A DNA stretch of 36,126 nt, taken from UBA5209 sp964625015. GTDB taxonomy: Bacteria > Patescibacteriota > Dojkabacteria > SC72. The position numbers were made by a program, and so were the translations under genes. The stretch spans positions 1-36,126 of the forward strand of contig CAZUZI010000010.1 of assembly GCA_964625015.1 (NCBI GenBank). The letters are read 5' to 3'. Positions 15,605 through 22,989 of this stretch are shown here, piece by piece (within the stretch, counting starts at the first letter, position 1; the number at the start of each line of letters is the position of its first letter). The notes under the pieces were generated by a model that searched no databases, was not told the DNA's origin, and saw only the letters and a list, made by a program, of their open reading frames with translations.

Positions 15605-15960
15605 GAATTTTTTATTATTTAAATTTTATTAATTTCACACAAATTCCATTTATGATTTGAGTTTATAAAACATCCTGTTTTTTGATAAGGGTTTATCCCC
15701 TTATTAATATTACGTGTACACGTACAGGATTATAGTATTATCAGTAGGGGATGTACATAATGTGGACAGATTGGTTTTTCATTGATTATTACTACTACTT
15801 TCCTGTTTTTTGGTCTGTGGATAATTTTTTGTTGTTATCCACATATTCGATATTTCCAGAGGGGTTAAATAGTTTCCTGTTAATTTCTGTGGATAAGTGG
15901 GGGAAATTTTTGGGTTATTCACAGTCATTGTCCACATTATCCACAGATTATTCACAGGGG
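15605..15960. other. Chromosome-type origin (oriC): DnaA box cluster and AT-rich element
   Basis: Seven DnaA boxes lie in 141 bases between dnaA and dnaN. Perfect TTATCCACA: 15835-15843 and 15937-15945 on the + strand, 15816-15824 and 15888-15896 as TGTGGATAA. One-mismatch boxes: 15915-15923 and 15948-15956 (TTATTCACA), and 15928-15936 (TTGTCCACA). A weaker site is at 15761-15769. Next to dnaN, 15607-15645 is AT-rich and could be the unwinding element. Also present are a perfect 14-base palindrome at 15711-15724 and an inverted repeat at 15684-15703. No gene occupies this stretch on either strand. The layout equals an oriC in the dnaA-dnaN interval. Confidence 0.8.
15711..15724. promoter_or_regulatory. 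Perfect 14-bp palindrome in the origin region
   Basis: TACGTGTACACGTA is fully self-complementary, the form of a dimeric protein binding site. It lies between the AT-rich part and the DnaA box cluster. The binding protein is unknown. Confidence 0.5.
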
Positions 15961-15962
15961 TA

Positions 15963-17381
15963 TCAGGCGGGGCTTTTCAGCATTGTTATTATATTGTCCA
16001 GCATGTTTTTGACCGAGGGGTCTTTTTTGGATTTCATTATGTTCTTGCAGGCGTTTATGACGGTGGTATGATCTTTTCCGCCGAAAGCCTTAGCCACATC
16101 CAGAAGGGAGGCTCCCACCACTTCCCTTGAGAGGTACATAGCAATATGGCGTGGAAAAACCAGTTTCTTTTCTCTTCTTGAACTTATAAGTTCTGAAATT
16201 TTTATATCAAAATATTCGCACACCTTTTCCTGAATAAGAGGAATAGTAATATTTCTGGGTTGAGAGTCAGGCAGAACTTCCTTGAGCGCCTGGTGAGCCA
16301 GATCCAGATTTATCTTCTGGGAGTTGAGGGAGGCGTAGCAGATAATCCGATTCAGGGCTCCCTCCAGTTCCCGGATGTTGGAGGAGATCTTCTCGGCGAT
16401 ATACGAAAGCACTTCCGGTGGGACGTTAACGTGGTCGATTTCCGCCTTTTTCCGCAGGATGGCTATACGGGTTTCAAGGTCGGGAGGCTGAATGTCGGCT
16501 AAAAGTCCCCATTCGAACCGGGATCTGAGCCGATCCTCCAGAGTGGCGATGTCTCTGGGATGGCGATCAGAAGTGATTATAATCTGGGATTTGGCGCTGT
16601 GGAGTTCGTTGAAGGTATGGAAAAACTCCTCCTGGGTCTGCTCCTTGTTGATGATAAACTGGATATCGTCGATGAGGAGCAGGTTTACACTGCGGTATTT
16701 TTTGCGGAATTCGGTCATTTTCTGATACTTGATGGACTCGATGAAGTCGTTTACGAACTTCTCCATGGATACATAAACCACTTTGGCGCTCTTGTTTTTT
16801 CTTATCACCGAATGACCGATGGCGTTCATGAGATGAGTCTTCCCCAGTCCCACGCCGCCGTAGATGAACAGGGGATTGTATGCCTTCGCGGGAGCCTCAG
16901 CCACCGCCTGAGCCGCAGCATGAGCCAGACGATTGCCGCTGCCCACGATGTAACTGTCGAAGGTATATCGAGGATCCAGGGGTATCTGGGAATTCTTGCC
17001 GAAGGAAATCTTTTCTTTTTCCTTTTCTTTGGGAGGTTCCTGAATTTCCTCGGTCATACCCTCGCTCATTTCGGTAGTGGAAAAAAGAGACAGATTCTCC
17101 ACTACGGGCTTAAAGGCGCTGGAATTAAGACTTAGGGTAATATTTATTTTTCTGCCTATATAGTTACTTAAAATATCTTTTATGATTTCAATATAGTTAT
17201 GCCTTTCCAGATGATCCTTCTGCCACGACTTTAAAAGAGAAATTTCCAGATGATCCGGCTCGATCTCCTTTAGTTTGGCATATTTTATAATGGTTTCGTA
17301 GGTGGTCTTGTCCACCGCCGACTCCACTATCTGCTGACAGTTTTTCCATGCGGTTTCCATATTTTCCTGAGTCTGCCTCAT
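15963..17381 (-). CDS. dnaA: Chromosomal replication initiator DnaA
   Basis: 472 residues, full length, on the minus strand with AAGGAG before ATG 17381. Domain I covers about residues 1-85 and a charged linker about 95-135. The AAA+ domain starts near 135 with Walker A Gly-Gly-Val-Gly-Leu-Gly-Lys-Thr-His at 175-183, Walker B Leu-Leu-Ile-Asp-Asp-Ile at 235-240, and the arginine-rich sensor after Arg-Leu-Arg-Ser-Arg-Phe at 284-289. The DNA-binding domain IV has Pro-Arg-His-Ile-Ala-Met-Tyr-Leu-Ser and the signature Phe-Gly-Gly-Lys-Asp-His-Thr-Thr-Val, with Lys for the common Arg. All key residues look intact. DnaA boxes run up to seven bases from its stop codon. It would open the adjacent origin. 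It stands inside a phage tail gene series. Confidence 0.95.
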   Translation of the reverse strand: MRQTQENMETAWKNCQQIVESAVDKTTYETIIKYAKLKEIEPDHLEISLLKSWQKDHLERHNYIEIIKDILSNYIGRKINITLSLNSSAFKPVVENLSLFSTTEMSEGMTEEIQEPPKEKEKEKISFGKNSQIPLDPRYTFDSYIVGSGNRLAHAAAQAVAEAPAKAYNPLFIYGGVGLGKTHLMNAIGHSVIRKNKSAKVVYVSMEKFVNDFIESIKYQKMTEFRKKYRSVNLLLIDDIQFIINKEQTQEEFFHTFNELHSAKSQIIITSDRHPRDIATLEDRLRSRFEWGLLADIQPPDLETRIAILRKKAEIDHVNVPPEVLSYIAEKISSNIRELEGALNRIICYASLNSQKINLDLAHQALKEVLPDSQPRNITIPLIQEKVCEYFDIKISELISSRREKKLVFPRHIAMYLSREVVGASLLDVAKAFGGKDHTTVINACKNIMKSKKDPSVKNMLDNIITMLKSPA

Positions 17382-17438
17382 AAAAACTCTCCTTTCAGGA
17401 ATAACCCGACCCCGGAGGCGAAGCGTAATTGCAGAGTA

Positions 17439-17466
17439 ATTGTAGCGAAGGACTTCAGTCCTTCAA
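17439..17466 (-). promoter_or_regulatory. Candidate dnaA promoter formed by a family B repeat
   Basis: Read on the minus strand: TTGAAG, 16 bases, TACAAT. The -35 and the spacer consist of the family B palindrome (17441-17465), and the -10 overlaps its GCTACA end. It points to dnaA with a 58-base leader. A one-mismatch DnaA box, TTATCTACA on the minus strand, lies just upstream at 17488-17496, suggesting autoregulation. Confidence 0.5.
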
Positions 17467-17487
17467 TGATAAAAAAGGGTGAGTATC

Positions 17488-17496
17488 TGTAGATAA
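17488..17496 (-). promoter_or_regulatory. DnaA box upstream of dnaA
   Basis: TTATCTACA on the minus strand, one mismatch from the consensus, 22 bases upstream of the candidate dnaA promoter -35. Such a box is typical of DnaA autoregulation. Confidence 0.45.
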
Positions 17497-17522
17497 GAAC
17501 TTCTGGTAATTTAATAAAGTTG

Positions 17523-17531
17523 TGATATAAT
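17523..17531 (+). promoter_or_regulatory. Extended -10 promoter element
   Basis: TGATATAAT is a perfect extended -10. Transcription would start at about 17538, inside the following hairpin, toward the nuclease gene. No good -35 is present. Confidence 0.4.
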
Positions 17532-17566
17532 AAAAGGAACAGGATATAGACCTGTTCCTTTTTGGT
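17532..17566. terminator. Bidirectional terminator hairpin
   Basis: AAAGGAACAGG (17533-17543) pairs perfectly with CCTGTTCCTTT (17551-17561), and T-rich sequence follows on both strands. It isolates dnaA from the nuclease side and lies immediately after the extended -10 element. Confidence 0.65.
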
Positions 17567-17661
17567 TTTTATACAGTCGGGATTTCAGGTTTTCCTCCAC
17601 AGGCGGTACGCCGGTTTTACTGGTCCAACCTCCATTTTATTTATTAAAAGGGGATGAATTT

Positions 17662-18201
17662 ATGAAAAAGAGAAGTGTTACCCTCTCCATAGCAGCGGTT
17701 ATAGTGGTTGTGGTTCTGTTATTTTTATTTGTTAAAGGGCTTTTTCTCAAAAAAGAATATGACGGAACCGTAACAAAGGTCTTCGATGGAGACACCATCA
17801 TGGTCAAACTGAATGATAACAGCGAAGTGTGCGTCCGGATCTGGGGTATTGACGCACCGGAAACGGGAAAAAACGGCAAAAAAGGACAACCCTACAGCCA
17901 GAATATAACCCGATATGTTGAAAATCTTTGCATTAATAAAAAAGTAGTTATTAAAAGAAAAGACATAAGTTACGGAAGAATAGTGGGAGAGGTAATCCTG
18001 CCCGACAAGAAGAATCTGGGGCAGGAAGTCCTCAAAAGGGGAGGAGCCTGGTGGTATAGCTATTACTGCAGCGATCCCGTTTATGCCCAGCTGGAACAGG
18101 AAGCCCGTAAGTCCCATAGTGGAATCTGGAGCGACCCCAACATAGTCCCCCCCTGGGTATTTCGACATAAGGAATCCCTGGAAAGAGAAGGGAAACTGTA
18201 A
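17662..18201 (+). CDS. Membrane-anchored thermonuclease (SNase family)
   Basis: 179 residues after AAAAGGGGATGAATT. Residues about 7-27 form one hydrophobic segment behind a basic start, so it is probably a signal anchor with the enzyme outside the cytoplasm. The nuclease domain follows: Phe-Asp-Gly-Asp-Thr (calcium-binding Asp), Arg-Ile-Trp-Gly-Ile-Asp-Ala-Pro-Glu (the catalytic Arg and Glu of staphylococcal nuclease), and Tyr-Gly-Arg with the second catalytic Arg. All three catalytic positions are present. It would cleave DNA or RNA at the cell surface, for nutrient recovery or against incoming DNA. It has its own terminator-promoter region and faces away from dnaA. Confidence 0.85.
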   Translation: MKKRSVTLSIAAVIVVVVLLFLFVKGLFLKKEYDGTVTKVFDGDTIMVKLNDNSEVCVRIWGIDAPETGKNGKKGQPYSQNITRYVENLCINKKVVIKRKDISYGRIVGEVILPDKKNLGQEVLKRGGAWWYSYYCSDPVYAQLEQEARKSHSGIWSDPNIVPPWVFRHKESLEREGKL

Positions 18202-18220
18202 GAGGGAAAACGCCGCATGG

Positions 18221-18249
18221 TTGAAAAAGATCACTGAAGGCGGTATAAT
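18221..18249 (+). promoter_or_regulatory. Strong sigma-70 promoter toward the tail tip genes
   Basis: TTGAAA (18221-18226), exactly 17 bases, TATAAT (18244-18249). It would start the transcript of the tail tip operon with a leader of about 290 bases. Confidence 0.75.
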
Positions 18250-18381
18250 AATATTTGGAACCGGAAATAAGAGCCGATGACGGTAGCAGCGAACTCGGAA
18301 TAAGGGTTGATGACAGGGATAATCCCGACCAGGACTTACGCCATTTTATATCAAAACCCAGATTTCATGCCGATTGCCAGA

Positions 18382-18406
18382 GATCCTGAAACAAATTCAG
18401 GATGAC
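18382..18406 (+). repeat. Family A palindrome
   Basis: ATCCTG/CAGGAT arms with an AAACAAATT loop. Confidence 0.8.
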
Positions 18407-18437
18407 TAAAAGGAGGTTGGAGGATAGAAGTTGGAAA

Positions 18438-18469
18438 GATTGCTTCGTCGCTCCGCTCCTCGCAATGAC
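18438..18469 (+). repeat. Family C palindrome
   Basis: ATTGC and GCAAT arms around a CTTCGTCGCTCCGCTCCTC core. A third dispersed family type, single copy in this window. Sequences of this kind are common in genomes of many unrelated bacteria. Confidence 0.65.
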
Positions 18470-18477
18470 ATGATTCA

Positions 18478-18526
18478 GATCCTGAAACAAAGCCTGCCCT
18501 GAACTGGTTTCAGGGTTCGGAATGAC
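18478..18526 (+). repeat. Extended family A palindrome
   Basis: The long form as at 14369, with an inner CCTGCCCTGAAC/GTTTCAGGG hairpin. It ends just before the ribosome site of the next gene. Confidence 0.75.
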
Positions 18527-18544
18527 AATGAAAAGGAGTGCCTT

Positions 18545-19333
18545 ATGAGTTTAAGCGAAGATGACATCAAATATTATGCCCCACTCAATAATCCCACCGA
18601 CGATTCCTCCACCCTGGGAGGCGGAATAAATACCTCTGATGAACTGAACGGAAATTCTATCGGAGAAATATTTCCAACCCGCGGAGCCGATACCGACGGC
18701 GGTTCCGATGTGGTCAGTTACGCCAAGATGTTTGCCAAAAATACCAGTGCCACCGATGATATGGAATCCGCCCAGATATATATCGCCAACCATCTGGAAC
18801 AACCCGGTTCCGACGGAGTTATTACCCTCGTCTCTGATTCCGACAATGATGATGATTCCCTGTATGCCCGGATATATATAGAACAGACCGACGGAAGCAA
18901 GACCTCCGAGGATATAACCCTGGACGGAACGACACAGGTATCGGGAACCCTCCCGGTTAAAGCCGGAACCAATGTCAAGGCGGAAATAAGATCCGTCTCA
19001 GGCGACGCACTGACTGCCGTCGAAGGAAATATCGCCATTACCAGAGGAACACTGTTGGGATACATCCCCAGCGGCAGAAAAACAGCCCAGGGAAACTATG
19101 CCATAGGACTTGAATCCTCCCTGGATGATACCGCCACCACTACCAACCGCCTTACCGCACCCTCCGGAATTACCTTTTATCAACCTGGAACCAGAAATGC
19201 CGCCCTGGACGTCGCCAACGGCGGAACCCTATCCGCAGGATCCGCTCAGGGAATATGGGTTAAACAGACCCTCTATGACGGCGAAATCGATACTCCTGAT
19301 ATGGAGATTGATATAAGAATATTCAGACCGTAG
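18545..19333 (+). CDS. Virion protein, probably tail tip or fibre base
   Basis: 262 residues after AAAAGGAGTG. It is rich in Asp, Ser, Thr and Gly, with several Asp-Asp clusters (possible calcium sites) and a beta-rich body. It contains a repeated pattern of aspartate-rich strands around residues 95-150 (Tyr-Ala-Arg-Ile-Tyr-Ile, Glu-Asp-Ile-Thr-Leu-Asp-Gly). No motif gives a precise role. It begins the second tail block, downstream of a strong promoter and ahead of the hub gene. Confidence 0.5.
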   Translation: MSLSEDDIKYYAPLNNPTDDSSTLGGGINTSDELNGNSIGEIFPTRGADTDGGSDVVSYAKMFAKNTSATDDMESAQIYIANHLEQPGSDGVITLVSDSDNDDDSLYARIYIEQTDGSKTSEDITLDGTTQVSGTLPVKAGTNVKAEIRSVSGDALTAVEGNIAITRGTLLGYIPSGRKTAQGNYAIGLESSLDDTATTTNRLTAPSGITFYQPGTRNAALDVANGGTLSAGSAQGIWVKQTLYDGEIDTPDMEIDIRIFRP

Positions 19334-19334
19334 A

Positions 19335-19357
19335 GACTGAAACAAATTCCGGATGAC
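19335..19357 (+). repeat. Degenerate family A palindrome
   Basis: Follows the TAG stop (19331-19333) directly, with GACTG and CGGAT arms imperfectly paired, and precedes the ribosome site GGAGAC. Confidence 0.6.
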
Positions 19358-19372
19358 GGGAAAGGAGACTTT

Positions 19373-20989
19373 ATGACATTACTGGAAAAAGAACTGCTTA
19401 CCAGGGCAAAACACTCGCTTCTGATAGAGAAATCCCTCATTACCAGAGCAAGCAATACCTTCCTGGAAAAGTCCCTGCTTACCAGGGCAAAACATTCTCT
19501 TCTCCTGGAAAAGAATCTCCTTACCAGGGCAAGAGCGTATCCGAGAAATACTCTGGAAATGCTTCAACAGATTTCCCCGTCGTCTTATTCCACTGGGCAG
19601 GCGGTTACTTTTTCCTTTGGCTGTGAAATCCTCATCAAAAACCTGCAGGCGGAAACATCCAAAAAAATTCCCGGCTATCTCATCGACGATATACAGATTC
19701 AGCGGGGCAGAAATCAGGCAACCGAATGGAGAATCATACTCAATGACAACCATAACCGACTCTTCAGCACCAAAAACACCTCCTCGGAATATTATGGATG
19801 GATGGGAAACGATGTTTATAGCAGTAAATATAACCTCAAGAGATCCTGGCACGCAAAAATAAAGATCGGTGGTGAAACCTGGTGGAGTCCCCTGCTTATC
19901 CCGATCCATATCAGAAGAATATCCTCCATAGACGGCTATAAGACCGAAATTTCCGGCACAGACCTCTCCCGGAACCTGCTCATAGAAAACCAGACCCTGG
20001 AATCATGGCAATCCACTTCTTCCGACAGAAAAACCTTCAAGGGAGTCGCAGGCGAAATACTGGAGTATTTCGGGATTTCCAAATACGATTTTTCCAGGAT
20101 GGATGATTATCCCGTCCGTCAGATTCACTTTCAGGGCGAATCCCCCATGGATATTATCAACAGAGGACTTGAAGTCCCCAACGCTTTCTGGTTCTTTGAC
20201 AGGGATGTTTTTACCATATCTCAACCTGCCATGAAAAAATCAGGATATGACTGGAAATTCGTTGACCGGAAAAACATTGAAGAACTGGAATATGACGACA
20301 GCAACGCAGAACTGGTCAACCAGATAACCGTATGCAGAAGTCAGACCTCCGGAGGAGTCATTGAACAGGAAGGGGAAGGCGTGGGATGGCAGTCGGTTTC
20401 CCTGTCTCCTCCCCGGTTCGGAACATCTCTCCAGGTGCTGGAATCCCGTTGGTGCTTCGTAAATGTGGGGGATTTCCCGGTGCAGTGGATCAACGAAGCG
20501 GGCAAAATCAACGGAACCCCTCCCTATACGGAAGTCCGATTCGTCGTCCAGCAACAGGAAAGAAATTATGACGAGGCTCCTATTTCCGCCGGAACTACCG
20601 TTTATTGGAAGGTCAGGATTACCGGTCAAACCCTGGAAGAAATAGCCGATGGAATCGGTTTTGACAGTCAATTCTCAGTTACAGTCAACGATAAGGATTC
20701 ACAAAAATCCAACGGTATCTATCCCGCTCCCGTATCTCAGGACAATACCTTCATTCCAAACTCGGAATGGGCAGAAGAATACGGACGAAGATTCCTGGAC
20801 GAGAAAAAACGCCTTCAGAATACTGCTTCCCTCCGGATACCTTATCTCTTCCCCTGGATCAATCCGGGCGATACCATTCTTGTAACCGATTATGGCTCCG
20901 ATCTCACAAAAGAATATTTCTTTGTTGAAACCACATCACTGAGCGTCAAAACAGGAGAAACCAATATTACCGGAAGTCAGTATCCGTAG
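19373..20989 (+). CDS. Tail hub protein with an N-terminal tandem repeat
   Basis: 538 residues after AAAGGAGACTTT. Residues about 1-55 hold four copies of a 13-15 residue repeat of the form Leu-Glu-Lys-x-Leu-Leu-Thr-Arg-Ala, giving a charged helical stretch. From about residue 75 the protein resembles baseplate/tail hub proteins (P2 gpD, Mu gp44, Tal): a fold reading Thr-Asp-Leu-Ser-Arg-Asn-Leu-Leu, Ile-Leu-Glu-Tyr-Phe-Gly-Ile and Phe-Gln-Gly-Glu-Ser-Pro-Met-Asp-Ile-Ile. The last of these is the usual hub motif before the adsorption domain. It would close the distal end of the tube and hold the spike. The next gene product docks on it. Confidence 0.7.
   Translation: MTLLEKELLTRAKHSLLIEKSLITRASNTFLEKSLLTRAKHSLLLEKNLLTRARAYPRNTLEMLQQISPSSYSTGQAVTFSFGCEILIKNLQAETSKKIPGYLIDDIQIQRGRNQATEWRIILNDNHNRLFSTKNTSSEYYGWMGNDVYSSKYNLKRSWHAKIKIGGETWWSPLLIPIHIRRISSIDGYKTEISGTDLSRNLLIENQTLESWQSTSSDRKTFKGVAGEILEYFGISKYDFSRMDDYPVRQIHFQGESPMDIINRGLEVPNAFWFFDRDVFTISQPAMKKSGYDWKFVDRKNIEELEYDDSNAELVNQITVCRSQTSGGVIEQEGEGVGWQSVSLSPPRFGTSLQVLESRWCFVNVGDFPVQWINEAGKINGTPPYTEVRFVVQQQERNYDEAPISAGTTVYWKVRITGQTLEEIADGIGFDSQFSVTVNDKDSQKSNGIYPAPVSQDNTFIPNSEWAEEYGRRFLDEKKRLQNTASLRIPYLFPWINPGDTILVTDYGSDLTKEYFFVETTSLSVKTGETNITGSQYP
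19382..19535 (+). repeat. Four tandem repeats in the hub gene
   Basis: About 39-45 bases each, sharing the core CTTACCAGGGCAA in three of four copies. Repeat units translate to Leu-Glu-Lys-x-Leu-(Leu/Ile)-Thr-Arg-Ala. Small changes between copies keep the protein pattern. Confidence 0.7.
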
Positions 20990-20995
20990 AGAAAA

Positions 20996-21020
20996 GATCC
21001 CGGAATGAATTCGGGATGAC
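20996..21020 (+). repeat. Family A palindrome
   Basis: ATCCCG/CGGGAT arms in the spacer between the hub and spike genes. The ATG inside the terminal GATGAC is in frame with the next gene, but it is not the likely start. Confidence 0.8.
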
Positions 21021-21030
21021 GGAGAGGAAT

Positions 21031-22989
21031 ATGGACAACAAAAAGATCATCAGAACCAAACAGAACCACGAAGTTATACCGGGCAAGGTAATAACTGATT
21101 ATGGAGACAATACTTTCGATGTCCGGGTCTTCAACCGTATCTATCCATATATTCGAGTCCCCTACAGAGGCAGGGGAACCATCTCCCTGAATAGCATGGT
21201 CATACTGGGATTCGTGGACAACAACCCTCAACAACCCTTTATCATCAGTTCCGGCTCCTCCCTCTGGAGTCAGGAAACACCGGAACCGGAAACACCCGAT
21301 ATATGGAACCAGTTCGGCAGAACGAAAGAGCATAATTTCTACGGGAAAGACCTCATCATCAATCGAGCAGGAGAACAATACTATCATTATCAGACTGTCC
21401 GGAGAGAACTGTGGGATTATACCTCCCAAGAACAGACCCGGCATATTACGGATGCTCCGATTGAGGCGGAAATAGACGCCCAATCTTATATCGTTTTTGG
21501 ATTCGGAGCGAGATTTGCCGATTTGACCGAATGGACTCGCACCAGCAGCCTGAGTGTTTATGGGACTTTTGATGTCAATAAAAATTTCTCCGACTATAGC
21601 CGAAGTTGGACTTTCAGTTCGGGATATACCAAACCCTCCGCCGCACGAAGGCAGATGGAATGCCAGAAAACACCCCTATTCCTCAATCTTAGTTATCCTG
21701 TTTTGGTTCTACCCTATTTCATAGGCAGATACTATACCGCAGGATATTATACCGTTACGCCTTATTTCCTTGCCCAAACCTGGAATGGAAGTTCTTGGCT
21801 CTCCTCTTCTTACATCCCTGAAACTTACTCCTCAGCGAAGTCTAGGGGGCATAATAAAAATTTCAGTTTCAAAAATATTGTAACCCACTCCGACTCCTCG
21901 AACTATTTCATCTGGGGAGCGACAATTTACCATGATTATGGAGGATATTCAGAATATAAAGGAAACCCGGCAGGGGTGTATATTGAAAAGGTCTGTCTGT
22001 CTTATCAGACAGACAAATATACCATGTCTAAAATTTGGCAGTGGAAATTTGAAAAAGATAACGGTTATGACGGAGTAGGCGGTTACGTTATAGGCAATGT
22101 TTTATTCCACGGGCTCGTATCGGATCTAATAATGGATCAATACGAAAATGTTTATTTTTGTATTGGGACTACATACACCAACGAATATGACAACGATGAT
22201 ACCTCAGAAAATTGGCATTTAAAAATTTTCTCTGTCAATAAAGACGGGGAAACCGTTGACGAATTATGCCTTTTGGAATATTATTCAAGGCATATAAACC
22301 AGGGAGGGACTAATTTCTACAATTATCTTCAGATTGTTTCAATTGCCAGGCATGAGGCAACCGGAAGAATTTTTGTTGTGGGACAATATGAAATTTTTTG
22401 TATTCTGACCCAAAGAGGTAAATTTTCCCTCATCTGGTCGGTACAAAACCCAATAAAAAACATTCCATATTTCTGGTATTTTCATTTAATACAAACCCAG
22501 GAAGAACGCTATGAAAAAAATATCGGAGTCGATCCCGACGGGAATATACTGGTTTCCGATTATTACAACATGTATTATATCGACGGAAGTACGGGGGCAA
22601 TCCTGAAAACTATACCAACCAACAATCTATTCCCTTCCTTGAGCGAAATTGAAGACTATAGAGGCGAAAAAGGTTATGCTCGATTCACCGGAGCAATATT
22701 CGGAGATGGGTTCGTTGTCTGTTCTTTTGCCTCTATCGGTGGCGGAGATTGGGTACCGGGCAATTATTACGGGTGTCATGTGGTAAAATTTAATCTCCCC
22801 AATTTTAATTCGCCCGTAGTATTGAGAGATAGTATCTCCCAAGCGGTGATAGGATCCGTAAGGGTTTATAACCGGAATATAAGATTTCCCTGCATAATAG
22901 ACAAAAATAAGAGACTGATTAACATCTATAATGCCCTTACCGGCACTTATAATTATGATTATGCTAATATAGAGGGGTTTAAACAATAA
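21031..22989 (+). CDS. Tail spike or receptor-binding protein, OB-fold base with propeller-like body
   Basis: 652 residues from ATG 21031 (GGAGAGG at 21021-21027; the in-frame ATG at 21016 belongs to a family A repeat). Residues about 1-80 form an OB-type domain like the base of gpV/gp45 spikes: Val-Ile-Thr-Asp-Tyr-Gly-Asp-Asn, Phe-Asp-Val-Arg-Val, then Gly-Thr-Ile-Ser-Leu-Asn-Ser-Met-Val. Residues from about 110 on are Tyr/Asn/Gly-rich with repeated Ile-Gly-Val-Asp-Pro-Asp-Gly-Asn-Ile-Leu-Val-Ser motifs, as in beta-propellers that bind surface sugars. The C-terminal half is more AT-rich, suggesting module exchange. The likely role is host recognition. Confidence 0.65.
   Translation: MDNKKIIRTKQNHEVIPGKVITDYGDNTFDVRVFNRIYPYIRVPYRGRGTISLNSMVILGFVDNNPQQPFIISSGSSLWSQETPEPETPDIWNQFGRTKEHNFYGKDLIINRAGEQYYHYQTVRRELWDYTSQEQTRHITDAPIEAEIDAQSYIVFGFGARFADLTEWTRTSSLSVYGTFDVNKNFSDYSRSWTFSSGYTKPSAARRQMECQKTPLFLNLSYPVLVLPYFIGRYYTAGYYTVTPYFLAQTWNGSSWLSSSYIPETYSSAKSRGHNKNFSFKNIVTHSDSSNYFIWGATIYHDYGGYSEYKGNPAGVYIEKVCLSYQTDKYTMSKIWQWKFEKDNGYDGVGGYVIGNVLFHGLVSDLIMDQYENVYFCIGTTYTNEYDNDDTSENWHLKIFSVNKDGETVDELCLLEYYSRHINQGGTNFYNYLQIVSIARHEATGRIFVVGQYEIFCILTQRGKFSLIWSVQNPIKNIPYFWYFHLIQTQEERYEKNIGVDPDGNILVSDYYNMYYIDGSTGAILKTIPTNNLFPSLSEIEDYRGEKGYARFTGAIFGDGFVVCSFASIGGGDWVPGNYYGCHVVKFNLPNFNSPVVLRDSISQAVIGSVRVYNRNIRFPCIIDKNKRLINIYNALTGTYNYDYANIEGFKQ

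Larger units (their letters stand above)
18256..18544 (+). other. Long untranslated leader with repeats
   Basis: No convincing ORF. The first 120 bases contain small dyads (GGGATAATCCC near 18318) and could be a structured leader, but no known RNA family was recognised. The rest consists of family A copies at 18382 and 18478 and one family C palindrome at 18438. Confidence 0.4.

Noticed and set aside
15731..15750. DnaA-trio element in TAG/TAT triplets before the GGGG
   Set aside because: Only some triplets fit and the distance to a strong box is unclear; too weak to list.
14453..17381. Ordinary host oriC with a prophage beside it
   Set aside because: Kept as the main alternative but not preferred: phage tail genes lie on both sides and complement each other, and no other chromosomal oriC neighbours (rpmH, recF, gyrB) are present.
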